From positions 1 to 24,162 of the forward strand of contig CAKRNX010000017.1 in NCBI GenBank assembly GCA_934371475.1: DNA of 24,162 nt. Reading direction: 5' to 3'. The first letter of the stretch is position 1. The number at the start of each line of letters is the position of its first letter. The DNA is from an uncultured Lachnospiraceae bacterium (GTDB taxonomy: Bacteria; Bacillota; Clostridia; Lachnospirales; Lachnospiraceae). Below are positions 8,690-15,854 of the stretch, piece by piece. The translations under genes and the position numbers were made by a program. Below the pieces are notes generated by a model that did no database searches, was not told the origin of the DNA, and saw only the letters and a program-made list of their open reading frames with translations.

Positions 8690-9772
8690 TTAATCATCTA
8701 ATGAAATATTAATCACCGGGCACGTATAGAAATTTGTATCTGTAACCGGATATCCATAATACATTACTTTATTGGTAGAAGACATAAATGCAGCCGTATC
8801 CGATGAATTTCCGGAAGTCCTCAGCCAGATATTCATCCTAATATGCTTTAATGTATCATTATATTTCTCCACTTCAGCTGTGCTCAGAAGATATACCTTA
8901 TCCTTCGTCTGATTTCCGCTGGTTGTCCCGTAAACCGCATTGCTGTCGTTTTCAACAGTCACTTCCAGGATTTTATTTCTTTCCTCTTCAGAAAAATCCT
9001 TCTCCAGAAATTCACTGTTCAACCATTTTCTCAATGTGCAGTGCTCCCAGTCTGTATTTTCCTGTGTTTCATTGAATGGAGTATGCCGAAATTCCTCAAA
9101 TTTTTCAGCCTGAAACATCACTAATTTTAAAATATTATCTTCTTTGGAAAGCACGTACCATACATGTGCTCCAAATTCCACTTCATCTCCCGCATTTGCT
9201 TCATCCAAACTCACAATTTCATTATTGGATGTTGCTACAGCTGCTACCCGCGGATCCTGTATCTTGGTACCTGTTATTTTATGGAACCAGTAAGAAAAAG
9301 TATCTGTCCTTGAGAAAATAATAAGCGCAACTACTACAATCAGCGCTCCCGACAGGATACCCAGTTTCTTAACCTTTTTTCTTTTTCTTATCTGTTCTGC
9401 CCTTTGTCCGCATTCATCTGCCTGATTCTTACTGTCTTTGTAATCACCAATCTCTTCAAACAGTTTTGCGGCCTTCTCATATCCCTTTAACGATTTTGCA
9501 TTTTCCTTCTGGTAGACTGCTGTATCATAGCGATGCTGCTTCTCATCGTCCTTTGCCTTTTGAGCCAGTTCGTCACATCTCATTGCAAGCTCTGCCGCAT
9601 CCGCATAATCACCGACTTCCCTAAACATCTCAGCCACTTTACGGTAATTTTCTACTTTATACGCGTACTGTACAATCAGCTGATCCTTATTCATTTTGCT
9701 CAGAGCTTTTTCATATAAAGACTCCTGCGTTTCATACACCATTGTATGCGCTTTTTCTTTTTTTTCGCTCAT
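8690..9772 (-). CDS. Membrane protein with two TPR-like repeats and a DUF6273 domain
   Basis: A 360-residue protein of unknown function. The N-terminus is predicted cytoplasmic and carries two alignable repeats, at about 43-70 (YRKVAEMFREVGDYADAAEL) and 98-125 (YEKAAKLFEEIGDYKDSKNQ), of the GDYxD TPR-like kind common in Lachnospiraceae. A basic stretch (RKRKKVKK) precedes a single transmembrane segment at about 137-154. The outside part, from about 195, matches my knowledge of DUF6273: VEFGAHVWYVL, then LRKWLNSEFLEKDFSEEERNKI and the terminal WLRTSGNSSDTAAF. The fold resembles the extracellular sulfatase-modifying/lectin-like domains, but no activity is established. It is the first gene of the glycan operon, so a role in sensing or organising export is possible. 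The ribosome binding site is weak. Confidence 0.85.
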   Translation of the reverse strand: MSEKKEKAHTMVYETQESLYEKALSKMNKDQLIVQYAYKVENYRKVAEMFREVGDYADAAELAMRCDELAQKAKDDEKQHRYDTAVYQKENAKSLKGYEKAAKLFEEIGDYKDSKNQADECGQRAEQIRKRKKVKKLGILSGALIVVVALIIFSRTDTFSYWFHKITGTKIQDPRVAAVATSNNEIVSLDEANAGDEVEFGAHVWYVLSKEDNILKLVMFQAEKFEEFRHTPFNETQENTDWEHCTLRKWLNSEFLEKDFSEEERNKILEVTVENDSNAVYGTTSGNQTKDKVYLLSTAEVEKYNDTLKHIRMNIWLRTSGNSSDTAAFMSSTNKVMYYGYPVTDTNFYTCPVINISLDD

Positions 9773-9822
9773 TTTATAATGTTCAATCCCTTCTTACTGC
9801 CTCTATTTTATATCAATCAGTT

Positions 9823-9887
9823 CAAGAATGCCCCGACATTCTTGCTGCGAGATGCGCATCTTGCATCTTTATGACATATTTCTCCTG
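9823..9887 (-). repeat. Dispersed double-hairpin repeat, family B, copy 1
   Basis: This copy has two adjacent inverted repeats. One is AAGAATG / CATTCTT around a 6-nt loop. The other is the near-palindrome GCGAGATGC-GCATCTTGC. It lies in the predicted 5' untranslated leader of the glycan operon, between the start point (about 9945) and the first gene. Copy 2 (10003-10067) is about 83% identical over 65 nt by eye and in the same orientation, and a shorter copy lies at 18302-18349. Differences largely preserve the stems. Confidence 0.8.
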
Positions 9888-9928
9888 ATAGGCTCTGCCC
9901 TTTCAATCAGAAAATATCTGTTATTATT

Positions 9929-9950
9929 AAATTTGTGTTAAATTTGTGTT
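9929..9950 (-). repeat. Two tandem 11-bp direct repeats at the glycan operon start point
   Basis: Two perfect head-to-tail copies of AACACAAATTT (minus strand; 9940-9950 and 9929-9939) begin directly after the -10 box of the glycan operon promoter and cover the predicted transcription start. An 11-bp period puts both copies on the same face of the helix, as expected for a pair of operator half-sites. Slippage-type promoter variation is the other possibility. No regulator for this site is visible. Confidence 0.6.
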
Positions 9951-9951
9951 A

Positions 9952-9980
9952 ATTATACCATAGCCCTCTGTCCTTTTCAA
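9952..9980 (-). promoter_or_regulatory. Sigma-A promoter of the surface-glycan operon
   Basis: On the minus strand TTGAAA (9975-9980) is followed after exactly 17 bp by TATAAT (9952-9957). This places the start at about 9945, with a leader of roughly 170 nt before the first gene. It is the only good promoter I found before the ten-kilobase block of closely spaced genes from 9772 to 6. The 331-bp gene-free stretch 9773-10103 therefore holds this promoter, the tandem repeats and two family B hairpin repeats. Confidence 0.8.
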
Positions 9981-10002
9981 GGCAATGACCATTCCATCTA
10001 TC

Positions 10003-10067
10003 CAAGAATACTCCGACATTCCCGCTGCAAGATGCGCGTCTTACATCTGCATGACATATTTCTTTTG
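10003..10067 (-). repeat. Dispersed double-hairpin repeat, family B, copy 2
   Basis: Same arrangement as the copy at 9823-9887: a GAATG/CATTC-type hairpin plus the GCAAGATGC near-palindrome, with an identical flank ATGACATATTTCT. It lies between the rsmI stop codon and the glycan operon promoter, where it could act as a transcript end, although no T-run follows. The two copies bracket the promoter as direct repeats 180 bp apart. Confidence 0.8.
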
Positions 10068-10103
10068 TATACCACTGCAATTTCAAATCTTAAGGCTGCA
10101 CCT

Positions 10104-10964
10104 TTATCTCTCTGCTCCGTCTTTCGCCTCCAGCAGCATCCGGTACACATCGCGCTTGCCAAGACCGCGGTCTTTCGCCACCGCCTTCATGGCCTCTTTC
10201 TGATCCATGCCGCGGCCTAAATAAAGATCCATGTGATCCTGCAGATCCATCTCTTCCCAGCTTTTCTGTTCTTCTTCCCGCATCTGGCGGCGGCTCCTGC
10301 CCTCCATCACAATCACACACTCGCCCTTTGGTTCCTGCGTGCTGTAATAATCCAGCGCCTGCTGCAGCGTTGTGGCAAATACTGTCTCATGCTTCTTGGT
10401 CAGCTCCCGGCACAGCGTGATCCTGCGGTCTCCCAGCGCCTCTTTCAGCTCTTCCATCGTCCGCACCAGGCGATGCGGAGCTTCATACAGGATCACGGTT
10501 CTCGTCTCTGTCTTCAGTTCCTCCAGGATCTCCTGGCGCTCCTTTTTCTCAGAAGGCAGAAAAGCCTCAAAGCAAAAACGCCGTGTCGGCAGCCCTGACA
10601 GTGTCAGCGCAGTCACACAGGCGCAGGCCCCTGGCAGAGAAGTCACCTCAATCCCCGCTTCCTGGGCAAGGCGCACCAGATCTTCCCCCGGATCCGAGAT
10701 CCCGGGAGTCCCCGCATCTGTGATCAGCGCAACGTTTTTTCCCTGCTGCATCTGTCCGATCAGATAGTGCGCTTTCTCTATTTTATTGTACTCATGATAG
10801 CTGGTCATGGGCGTTTTGATTTCAAAATGGTTCAGCAGACGGATACTGTTGCGCGTATCTTCCGCTGCGATCAGATCCGCCTCCTGCAGCACGCGCACTG
10901 CCCGGAATGTCATATCTTCCAGATTTCCGATGGGCGTAGCGCACAGATATAATTTTCCCTGCAT
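10104..10964 (-). CDS. rsmI: 16S rRNA (cytidine1402-2'-O)-methyltransferase RsmI
   Basis: This 286-residue SAM-dependent enzyme of the tetrapyrrole-methylase fold 2'-O-methylates C1402 in the decoding centre of 16S rRNA. Signature stretches are all present: LCATPIGNLEDMT at about 7-19, IAAEDTRNS at 32-40, ITDAGTPGISDPG at 81-93 and LPGACACVTAL at about 113-125. The C-terminal part (about 230-286) matches the small helical domain of the family. Length is normal. AAAGGA lies upstream of the ATG. It follows trmN6, as in the Bacillus holB region, but is separated from it by a family A repeat, so a separate level of expression is possible. Confidence 0.96.
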   Translation of the reverse strand: MQGKLYLCATPIGNLEDMTFRAVRVLQEADLIAAEDTRNSIRLLNHFEIKTPMTSYHEYNKIEKAHYLIGQMQQGKNVALITDAGTPGISDPGEDLVRLAQEAGIEVTSLPGACACVTALTLSGLPTRRFCFEAFLPSEKKERQEILEELKTETRTVILYEAPHRLVRTMEELKEALGDRRITLCRELTKKHETVFATTLQQALDYYSTQEPKGECVIVMEGRSRRQMREEEQKSWEEMDLQDHMDLYLGRGMDQKEAMKAVAKDRGLGKRDVYRMLLEAKDGAER

Positions 10965-11008
10965 ATCATTTTTCCTTTCTGTGATGACATGTCTCGTTAC
11001 GGTTCACT

Positions 11009-11068
11009 CAAAAGTGTGCTTCGTACACCCCGCAGACCACTGCTTCGGCAGCACAGCTTTTGTTCCGC
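11009..11068 (-). repeat. Dispersed structured repeat, family A, copy 3 (short form)
   Basis: This short form contains only the branched half of the family A element. It runs from the GGAACAAAAG side to CTTTTG, with internal CTGCC-GAA-GCAG and GTGT-ACGAA-GCACAC hairpins. It is about 92% identical to positions 1100-1159 by eye, and several differences fall in loops. It begins four bases after the trmN6 stop codon and ends about 45 bp before the rsmI start, in the same orientation as both genes. Confidence 0.82.
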
Positions 11069-11071
11069 ATT

Positions 11072-11830
11072 TTATTTTCTGTCCGGATTGCATTCCGCAT
11101 AATAAAGATCCCGCACTTCAGGTGTGTACACACCTTTTTCTTTGTACACAATCAGCGGCGGTTCCACCGTTACCCTTGGTCTGCCGCCTTTCAGCGCCTC
11201 AATCAGGATCATATTCGGCTCTTTATCCACAAAGGGATACACAAGCCTGATCCGCTTTGGCTCCAGCTTGTACGTACTCAGTGCCCGGATAATCTCCGCC
11301 ATGCGGAACGGACGGTGTACCATATAGAAACATCCCTGCGGCTTCAGCGCCCGCGCCGCCTGCCGTACCACATCGTCCAGGGTACACAGGATCTCATGTC
11401 TGGCCGCCGCCTTATCCAGATCCGCATTAACCAGTCCATGGCCCCCGGTCATGTACGGCGGATTGCTGGTTACTACGTCAAAAGAAGCCGCCGGAAATAT
11501 CCTGTCGGCTTCTTTTATATCGCCCTCAATGATCGATATCTTATGCTCCAGATGATTATACTGCACGCTCCGCCTCGCCATATCAGCGCTCGTTTTGCAG
11601 ATCTCAAGTCCGGTAAAAGATCGGCCCCTTGTCCGGGCCTCCAGAAGGATCGGTATCACGCCTGTCCCTGTCCCCAGATCCAGCGCATCCTCTCCTTCTC
11701 TGACCCTGGCAAACGCAGACAGAAGAACCGCATCCATGCCAAAGCAGAACAGTTTTTCATTTTGTATAATCTTGTATCCGTTCCTCTGCAGGTCATCCAG
11801 GCGCTCACCCGGCTGAAGCTGTATCTCCAT
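11072..11830 (-). CDS. trmN6: tRNA1(Val) (adenine37-N6)-methyltransferase, TrmN6/YfiC (YabB) family
   Basis: This 252-residue class I SAM-dependent methyltransferase is expected to methylate adenine N6 at position 37 of a tRNA. SAM-binding motif I is DLGTGTGVIP (51-60), motif II lies around GLEICKTSADMA, and the amino-methyltransferase catalytic motif NPPY is at 123-126. The N-terminal GYKIIQNEKLFCFGMDAVLL is characteristic of this family. Its ATG overlaps the ricT stop by one base (TGATG), which implies translational coupling. The Bacillus counterpart yabB lies in the same order after ricT. The family assignment is secure; the exact tRNA substrate in this organism is inferred. Confidence 0.93.
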   Translation of the reverse strand: MEIQLQPGERLDDLQRNGYKIIQNEKLFCFGMDAVLLSAFARVREGEDALDLGTGTGVIPILLEARTRGRSFTGLEICKTSADMARRSVQYNHLEHKISIIEGDIKEADRIFPAASFDVVTSNPPYMTGGHGLVNADLDKAAARHEILCTLDDVVRQAARALKPQGCFYMVHRPFRMAEIIRALSTYKLEPKRIRLVYPFVDKEPNMILIEALKGGRPRVTVEPPLIVYKEKGVYTPEVRDLYYAECNPDRK

Positions 11831-13041
11831 CAGTTATCCTCCAGTCTGGACGGTTCCTGCTGCTCCTCCAGTTTTTCCAGCTCCTCCGGCTGGCGCTGCT
11901 CATCTTCCTGTTCGCTGCGTTCTTCGCCTCGGCCCTCGTTTCTTCTATTCTTCCTTCTCGCGTTTCGCTCCGGTCTCGGGCCTCTGTCGCCCCGCTCATT
12001 TTTATCGTTTCTTCCGGATCTGTCGCCCTTTTCCGGACGCTCGCCTCTCTCTGCGCGTCTGCTGCGGTTTGTCTTTTCCGGGCGTTCACCTTGCTCCGGT
12101 CTGTCAGAGCCCTCTTCATATTCTGCCTTTTCCGGACACTCACCGTCATTTTCAGCTTTTCCGGATTTATCCTGATGCTTATCCTGAGCCTTTTCCTGAT
12201 TTTTATCCTGATTCTTTTCTTTTTTCTTGCGCGGTTTAAACTGCAGCTCATCTACCGCATATTCCTGCAGCTCTTTTTCATCATCCACATCCACCAGAAT
12301 CTTTACTTTCTGGCGGAGTACGTTGACGCTGGCTACCTCTCCCTGCAACCCGCTCTGTGTGGTAACGGTATCCCCCACTGCCGGCAGTTTGCTGTTCAGG
12401 TACTCGTACGTCTCTTCCTCGTTCTTCAGGCAGCACATCAGCCTGCCGCAGACTCCGGAGATCTTGGTCGGATTCAGCGAAAGATTCTGCTCTTTGGCCA
12501 TCTTAATAGAAACCGGCGCAAACTCTGACAGGAAGCTGCTGCAGCACAGCTGTCTGCCGCAAATACCGATACCTCCCAGAATCTTGGTCTCATCCCGGAC
12601 ACCGATCTGGCGAAGCTCTATCCTTGTGCGGAACACCGCCGCCAGATCCTTCACCAGCTCACGGAAATCAATACGTCCGTCCGCTGTAAAATAAAAAAGC
12701 ACCTTATTATTGTCAAATGTATATTCCGCATCAATCAGCTTCATTTCCAGATTATGCTTACGGATCTTTTCCTTGCAGATCGCCATGGCCTCCCGCTCTT
12801 TCTCACGGTTACGCTGTGCTCTGGCATCATCCTCGCCGTTCGCCACACGCACGACTGTCTTCAGCGGCTGCACTACTTTTTCCTCCGAAATTTCCTGCAC
12901 TTTTCCGGTCACAGTACCGTACTCAATGCCCCGGGCGGTCTCCACAATCACATGATCTCCCGGTTTGATCTTATAGTCCTTGGGATCGAAATAATATACC
13001 TTTCCGGCATTTCGAAAACGGACTCCTACTATTTTTACCAT
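11830..13041 (-). CDS. ricT: PSP1-domain protein RicT (YaaT) with long charged tail
   Basis: A 403-residue protein whose first ~270 residues are the PSP1/RicT core. In Bacillus, RicT joins RicA and RicF in a complex that binds iron-sulfur clusters, assists RNase Y in mRNA maturation and affects sporulation and competence. The conserved cysteines are here: CGRQLCC at 161-167 and CGRLMCC at 198-204, the positions associated with cluster binding. The chosen ATG follows GGAGAG. After residue ~270 there are about 133 residues of low-complexity Lys/Gln/Asp then Arg/Glu/Gly/Asn sequence (ERPEK, ERGDRGPRPERNARR), surely disordered and possibly RNA-binding. holB lies 32 bp upstream and trmN6 overlaps the stop. 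RicA and RicF are not in the window. Confidence 0.93.
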   Translation of the reverse strand: MVKIVGVRFRNAGKVYYFDPKDYKIKPGDHVIVETARGIEYGTVTGKVQEISEEKVVQPLKTVVRVANGEDDARAQRNREKEREAMAICKEKIRKHNLEMKLIDAEYTFDNNKVLFYFTADGRIDFRELVKDLAAVFRTRIELRQIGVRDETKILGGIGICGRQLCCSSFLSEFAPVSIKMAKEQNLSLNPTKISGVCGRLMCCLKNEEETYEYLNSKLPAVGDTVTTQSGLQGEVASVNVLRQKVKILVDVDDEKELQEYAVDELQFKPRKKKEKNQDKNQEKAQDKHQDKSGKAENDGECPEKAEYEEGSDRPEQGERPEKTNRSRRAERGERPEKGDRSGRNDKNERGDRGPRPERNARRKNRRNEGRGEERSEQEDEQRQPEELEKLEEQQEPSRLEDN

Positions 13042-13073
13042 CTACATACTCTCCTGATCCTGCCTGCCCGTGC

Positions 13074-14063
13074 CTAGTTTTCTTTAATCGTCAAAAACAG
13101 CAGCTCCATGGTAAGCTCAAAATTAACATTCGCATCCAGCCTGATCTTTGCTTTCTGAATGGCTGCCAGTATCGTCTCCAGCCCTTCATACGAACTGATG
13201 CTGGCATTGTTCCGGATACTTTTGAATTCATCCCGGAATATAATACCGTCCACGTCTCTGGTTGCCTTAAAATACAGCACATCCCGGAACCATACCGCCA
13301 GAATGTCCAGATAATCATTGACACTGATCTTATACTGCACAATATTTTTTATCGCCGGTATCAGCTCGCTGACCTCCATCTGCCTGACATTGTTCAGCAG
13401 CTGCATGGCCGATGCCTTGATCGCATGAAACTCCTCTGATGAAGCCAGGGAAACCGCCTTGCCGATACTTCCCTGGGCAAATGCCACGCAGATATCTGCC
13501 TGATAATCCGGGATCTCCAGATGCTCCATCAGATATTTTTTTACTTCATTGTCCGGAACCGGCTTGAGATTCAGTGTGACACAGCGGGAATGAATCGTCT
13601 CCCGCAGCATGGCCGCATTCTCAGTCAGCAGCAGGATCACTGCGTAGGCCGGTGGCTCCTCCAGCGTCTTGAGCAGCGCATTCTGCGCTCCGTCTGTCAT
13701 TTTCTCCGCTTCCGCCACAATATAGATCTTATATTTTCCATTATACGGCCTAATCGAAACATCATCTACCAGCTGTTCCCGGATCTCTTTCACGCTGATA
13801 CTTTTCGGCTTTTCATGCGTGAGATAAATAATATCGGGATGATTATGCCCTGCTGCCTGCCGACATGAATGACAGGTTCCGCATACATCGTCTTTCCCGT
13901 TCTCACACTGCAGCGCCGCAGCGAATGTCTCTGCCAGCAGCATCTTCCCGGAGCCTGCCGCCCCCTGGATCAGATACGCATGGCTGATTTTTCCGGACTC
14001 CATCGCATGTCTCAGATGTTCAATCGTCTGTTTGTGTCCCACAATATCTTTAAAGCCTGACAT
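13074..14063 (-). CDS. holB: DNA polymerase III delta' subunit (HolB)
   Basis: This 329-residue AAA+ clamp-loader subunit helps open and load the beta sliding clamp at replication forks. It has GHKQTIEHL near residue 9, Walker A GAAGSGK at 34-40, zinc-ligand cysteines at 53, 61, 64 and 67 (CGTCHSC), the acidic IYIVAEAEKMTDGAQNALLKTLEEPP region (about 113-138) and the sensor-1/SRC motif HSRC. The C-terminal part is the helical collar domain. Length is typical for Clostridia. GGAGG precedes the ATG. It is the promoter-proximal gene of the operon with ricT, trmN6 and rsmI; tmk and yaaQ, which often precede it, are absent here. Confidence 0.95.
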   Translation of the reverse strand: MSGFKDIVGHKQTIEHLRHAMESGKISHAYLIQGAAGSGKMLLAETFAAALQCENGKDDVCGTCHSCRQAAGHNHPDIIYLTHEKPKSISVKEIREQLVDDVSIRPYNGKYKIYIVAEAEKMTDGAQNALLKTLEEPPAYAVILLLTENAAMLRETIHSRCVTLNLKPVPDNEVKKYLMEHLEIPDYQADICVAFAQGSIGKAVSLASSEEFHAIKASAMQLLNNVRQMEVSELIPAIKNIVQYKISVNDYLDILAVWFRDVLYFKATRDVDGIIFRDEFKSIRNNASISSYEGLETILAAIQKAKIRLDANVNFELTMELLFLTIKEN

Positions 14064-14102
14064 CTTCTGTCACCTCCGGCGATTACATACTAAATCAGAA
14101 TA

Positions 14103-14131
14103 AGAATACCATAATCACTCTGTAAATTCAA
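14103..14131 (-). promoter_or_regulatory. Promoter of the holB-ricT-trmN6-rsmI operon
   Basis: TTGAAT (14126-14131) and TATTCT (14103-14108) on the minus strand are separated by exactly 17 bp and lie about 40 bp before the holB ATG. The start point would be near 14096, giving a short leader with GGAGG. Confidence 0.65.
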
Positions 14132-14184
14132 GTACAGCCCCATGTGATACAGCTTCCAGCTGCTCTATCTGTCGCCTCATACAC

Positions 14185-14238
14185 CAGATGGGAAAATGAC
14201 TCCCACCTCTACAGAGGGCAGGAGTCAATCCCCATCTG
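14185..14238 (-). terminator. Long three-part hairpin after the OadB/OadG-like genes
   Basis: A 54-nt inverted repeat with three nested stems: CAGATGGG / CCCATCTG (8 bp), TGACTCC / GGAGTCA (7 bp) and CCTCT / AGAGG at the tip. It lies 58 bp after the stop codon of the 41-residue gene and before the holB promoter, so transcript termination or 3'-end protection is likely. No U-run follows on either strand, so it is not a textbook intrinsic terminator. The remainder of 14064-14295 shows nothing else. Confidence 0.5.
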
Positions 14239-14295
14239 ATAGTCTCTGGCAGTATTGCATATTTAATGCTTCTGACTTTGTTTAACTTGCCATCA

Positions 14296-14421
14296 TTATT
14301 TACGCTTACACTTTGCCATAATCCAGATGCAGATTACAATCATCAGAATGGTAACAAAAATTCCCGCCATCCCTTTCCACATAATTTCCAGTGCCGCCAT
14401 GATATTTTCCACATTTGACAT
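14296..14421 (-). CDS. OadG-like small subunit of a Na+-pump decarboxylase (41 aa)
   Basis: A tiny membrane protein of 41 residues. A short amphipathic start (MSNVENIMAALEIMWKG) is followed by one hydrophobic segment at about 18-36 and a basic end (KCKRK). The pattern A-L-x-x-M-W-x-G-M-x-G-I-F is that of the N-terminal membrane helix of OadG/gamma subunits, which anchor and assemble the decarboxylase pump; the periplasmic-type metal-binding tail of full OadG is missing. GGAGGAAAACTC directly before the ATG is a near-perfect ribosome binding site. It starts 32 bp after the oadB stop codon. I recognise it as an OadG-related small transporter subunit; its role in stabilising the beta subunit is inferred. 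Confidence 0.85.
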   Translation of the reverse strand: MSNVENIMAALEIMWKGMAGIFVTILMIVICIWIMAKCKRK

Positions 14422-14453
14422 GAGTTTTCCTCCTTTATACACATTTTATCCGA

Positions 14454-15593
14454 TTACTTCAGCATGGACATTACAAGATTAATCACCATTCCTCCCGCAA
14501 TAACAGATGAAATCTGGCCAGATACATTGGCTCCCACTGCATGCATCAGGATCACATTCGTCGGGTCTTCCTCCATCGCCATCTTCTGCACTACCCTGGA
14601 TGACATGGGGAATGCTGAAATCCCGGCTGCTCCGACCATGGGATTTATTTTCTTTTTCAGAAACAGATTCATAAATTTAGCCAGCATCACGCCGCCCACG
14701 GTATCCATGACAAAAGCAAACAGCCCGATTGCCATAATCATAATCGTATCCACCGTAACAAACTGTTCTGCCTGCATACTGAAAGAAATCGTCAGCCCGA
14801 GCAGCAGTGTAATCAGATTTGCCAGCGTATTCTGTGCCGTCTCAGCCATTGTGTTCAGGACTCCGCACTCCCGCACCAGATTACCGAACATCAGAAATCC
14901 CACCAGAGCGACAGACTGCGGTGCCACCAGACCTACAATCATAGTAACTGCGATGGGAAATGCCAGACGCATCCCTTTTGATACGGAGCCCGGATCATAA
15001 TCCATATGAATGCACCGCTCTTTTTTCGTCGTCACCAGACGGATCGTAAAGGGCTGCACTATGGGAACCAGCGCCATATAGGAGTAAGCTGCCACCGCAA
15101 TAGCTCCGATATACTTCGAATTTAAAATTTGCGATACAAGAATTGACGTTGGCCCGTCAGCCGCGCCGATTATTCCGACAGCCGCCGCATCTTTCAGATC
15201 AAATCCCAGCACCGCCGCCAGCAGTATCGCTGCAAAGATGCCAAACTGTGCGCCCGCTCCGAACAGAAACATAAGCGGGTTGGAAAGAAGCGGGCCAAAA
15301 TCAATCATGGCTCCAATCCCGATAAACAGCAGGATCGGCATCGCCTCCGATGCTTCAATCCCTGCCCGGAACAGCCATTCAATAATTCCATTGCCGGCAA
15401 TTCCGCCTTGCAGGGTCTGATCCAGCACCCCGGAAAACGGGAGATTGACCAGGATCGCTCCGAATCCCATCGGAAGCAGCAATGCCGGCTCGTACTCTTT
15501 CTTCACAGCCAGCCAGATCAGTAAAATTCCTACTCCATACATCACCAGCTGCTGCCAGGTTACCGCACAAATACCTTCTGTCAAAAAACTCAT
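14454..15593 (-). CDS. Sodium-ion-translocating decarboxylase beta subunit (OadB/GcdB family)
   Basis: A 379-residue membrane protein of the beta-subunit family that couples decarboxylation of carboxybiotin to Na+ export. It has about ten hydrophobic segments and the family hallmark GIIGAADGPTSI (around residues 144-155), whose Asp is part of the Na+ pathway. It also has the conserved FIGIGAMIDFGPLL and the C-terminal GAAGISAFPMSSRVVQKM and HAVGANVSGQI motifs. The frame extends upstream to 15761, but that extension reads through a dispersed repeat; AAAGGAGGAAAAGGT fixes the ATG at 15593. No alpha (carboxyltransferase) or biotin-carrier gene is nearby, so it is either an orphan with partners elsewhere or has another function. 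A Mn2+ riboswitch lies upstream, so expression is probably metal-controlled. Confidence 0.93.
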   Translation of the reverse strand: MSFLTEGICAVTWQQLVMYGVGILLIWLAVKKEYEPALLLPMGFGAILVNLPFSGVLDQTLQGGIAGNGIIEWLFRAGIEASEAMPILLFIGIGAMIDFGPLLSNPLMFLFGAGAQFGIFAAILLAAVLGFDLKDAAAVGIIGAADGPTSILVSQILNSKYIGAIAVAAYSYMALVPIVQPFTIRLVTTKKERCIHMDYDPGSVSKGMRLAFPIAVTMIVGLVAPQSVALVGFLMFGNLVRECGVLNTMAETAQNTLANLITLLLGLTISFSMQAEQFVTVDTIMIMAIGLFAFVMDTVGGVMLAKFMNLFLKKKINPMVGAAGISAFPMSSRVVQKMAMEEDPTNVILMHAVGANVSGQISSVIAGGMVINLVMSMLK

Positions 15594-15622
15594 ACCTTTT
15601 CCTCCTTTTCCGGGGAATAAAA

Positions 15623-15810
15623 CCAAAAGTGTGCTTCGATCCTTTCGCAAACTGCCGTTTTGGCAGCACAGCCTTTGTTCCGCGCGCGAACAGGCTGCGT
15701 CTGCAGCTTTCTCTGTTCTGCCGTATGACATCATAGTACGCCTCTGTTCTGCGAGCTGCACATTACGCCGGAGGCTTTTTATTTCACAGGACGCAATTTC
15801 CTGTGAAATA
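15623..15810 (-). repeat. Dispersed structured repeat, family A, copy 2 (long form)
   Basis: A full-length family A element with an internal region about 40 nt longer than the copy at 1097. The leading hairpin (15780-15791 with 15799-15810, loop of 7) has an A-T pair where copy 1 has C-G, a compensatory double change. Shared blocks include the GCGAGCTG region, GCGCGCGGAACAAA, and GTGTGC followed by the closing CCAAAAG end. It sits exactly between the T-run of the riboswitch terminator and the oadB leader, ending about 30 bp before the oadB start codon. Confidence 0.85.
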
Positions 15811-15854
15811 AAAAAAGACCTTTATTACAGTATGCTCCTACTGTAATAAAAGTC
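15810..15854 (-). terminator. Intrinsic terminator of the Mn2+ riboswitch expression platform
   Basis: On the minus strand, GACTTTTATTACAGTA pairs with TACTGTAATAAAGGTC (one mismatch or bulge) around a 6-nt loop and is followed by seven T (15810-15816). The 5' arm of this stem overlaps the 3' strand of riboswitch stem P1, the layout of a transcriptional on-switch. Confidence 0.88.

Noticed and set aside
15594..15761. N-terminal extension of the OadB frame
   Set aside because: The extension translates a dispersed repeat and lacks a ribosome binding site; an ideal one precedes the ATG at 15593.
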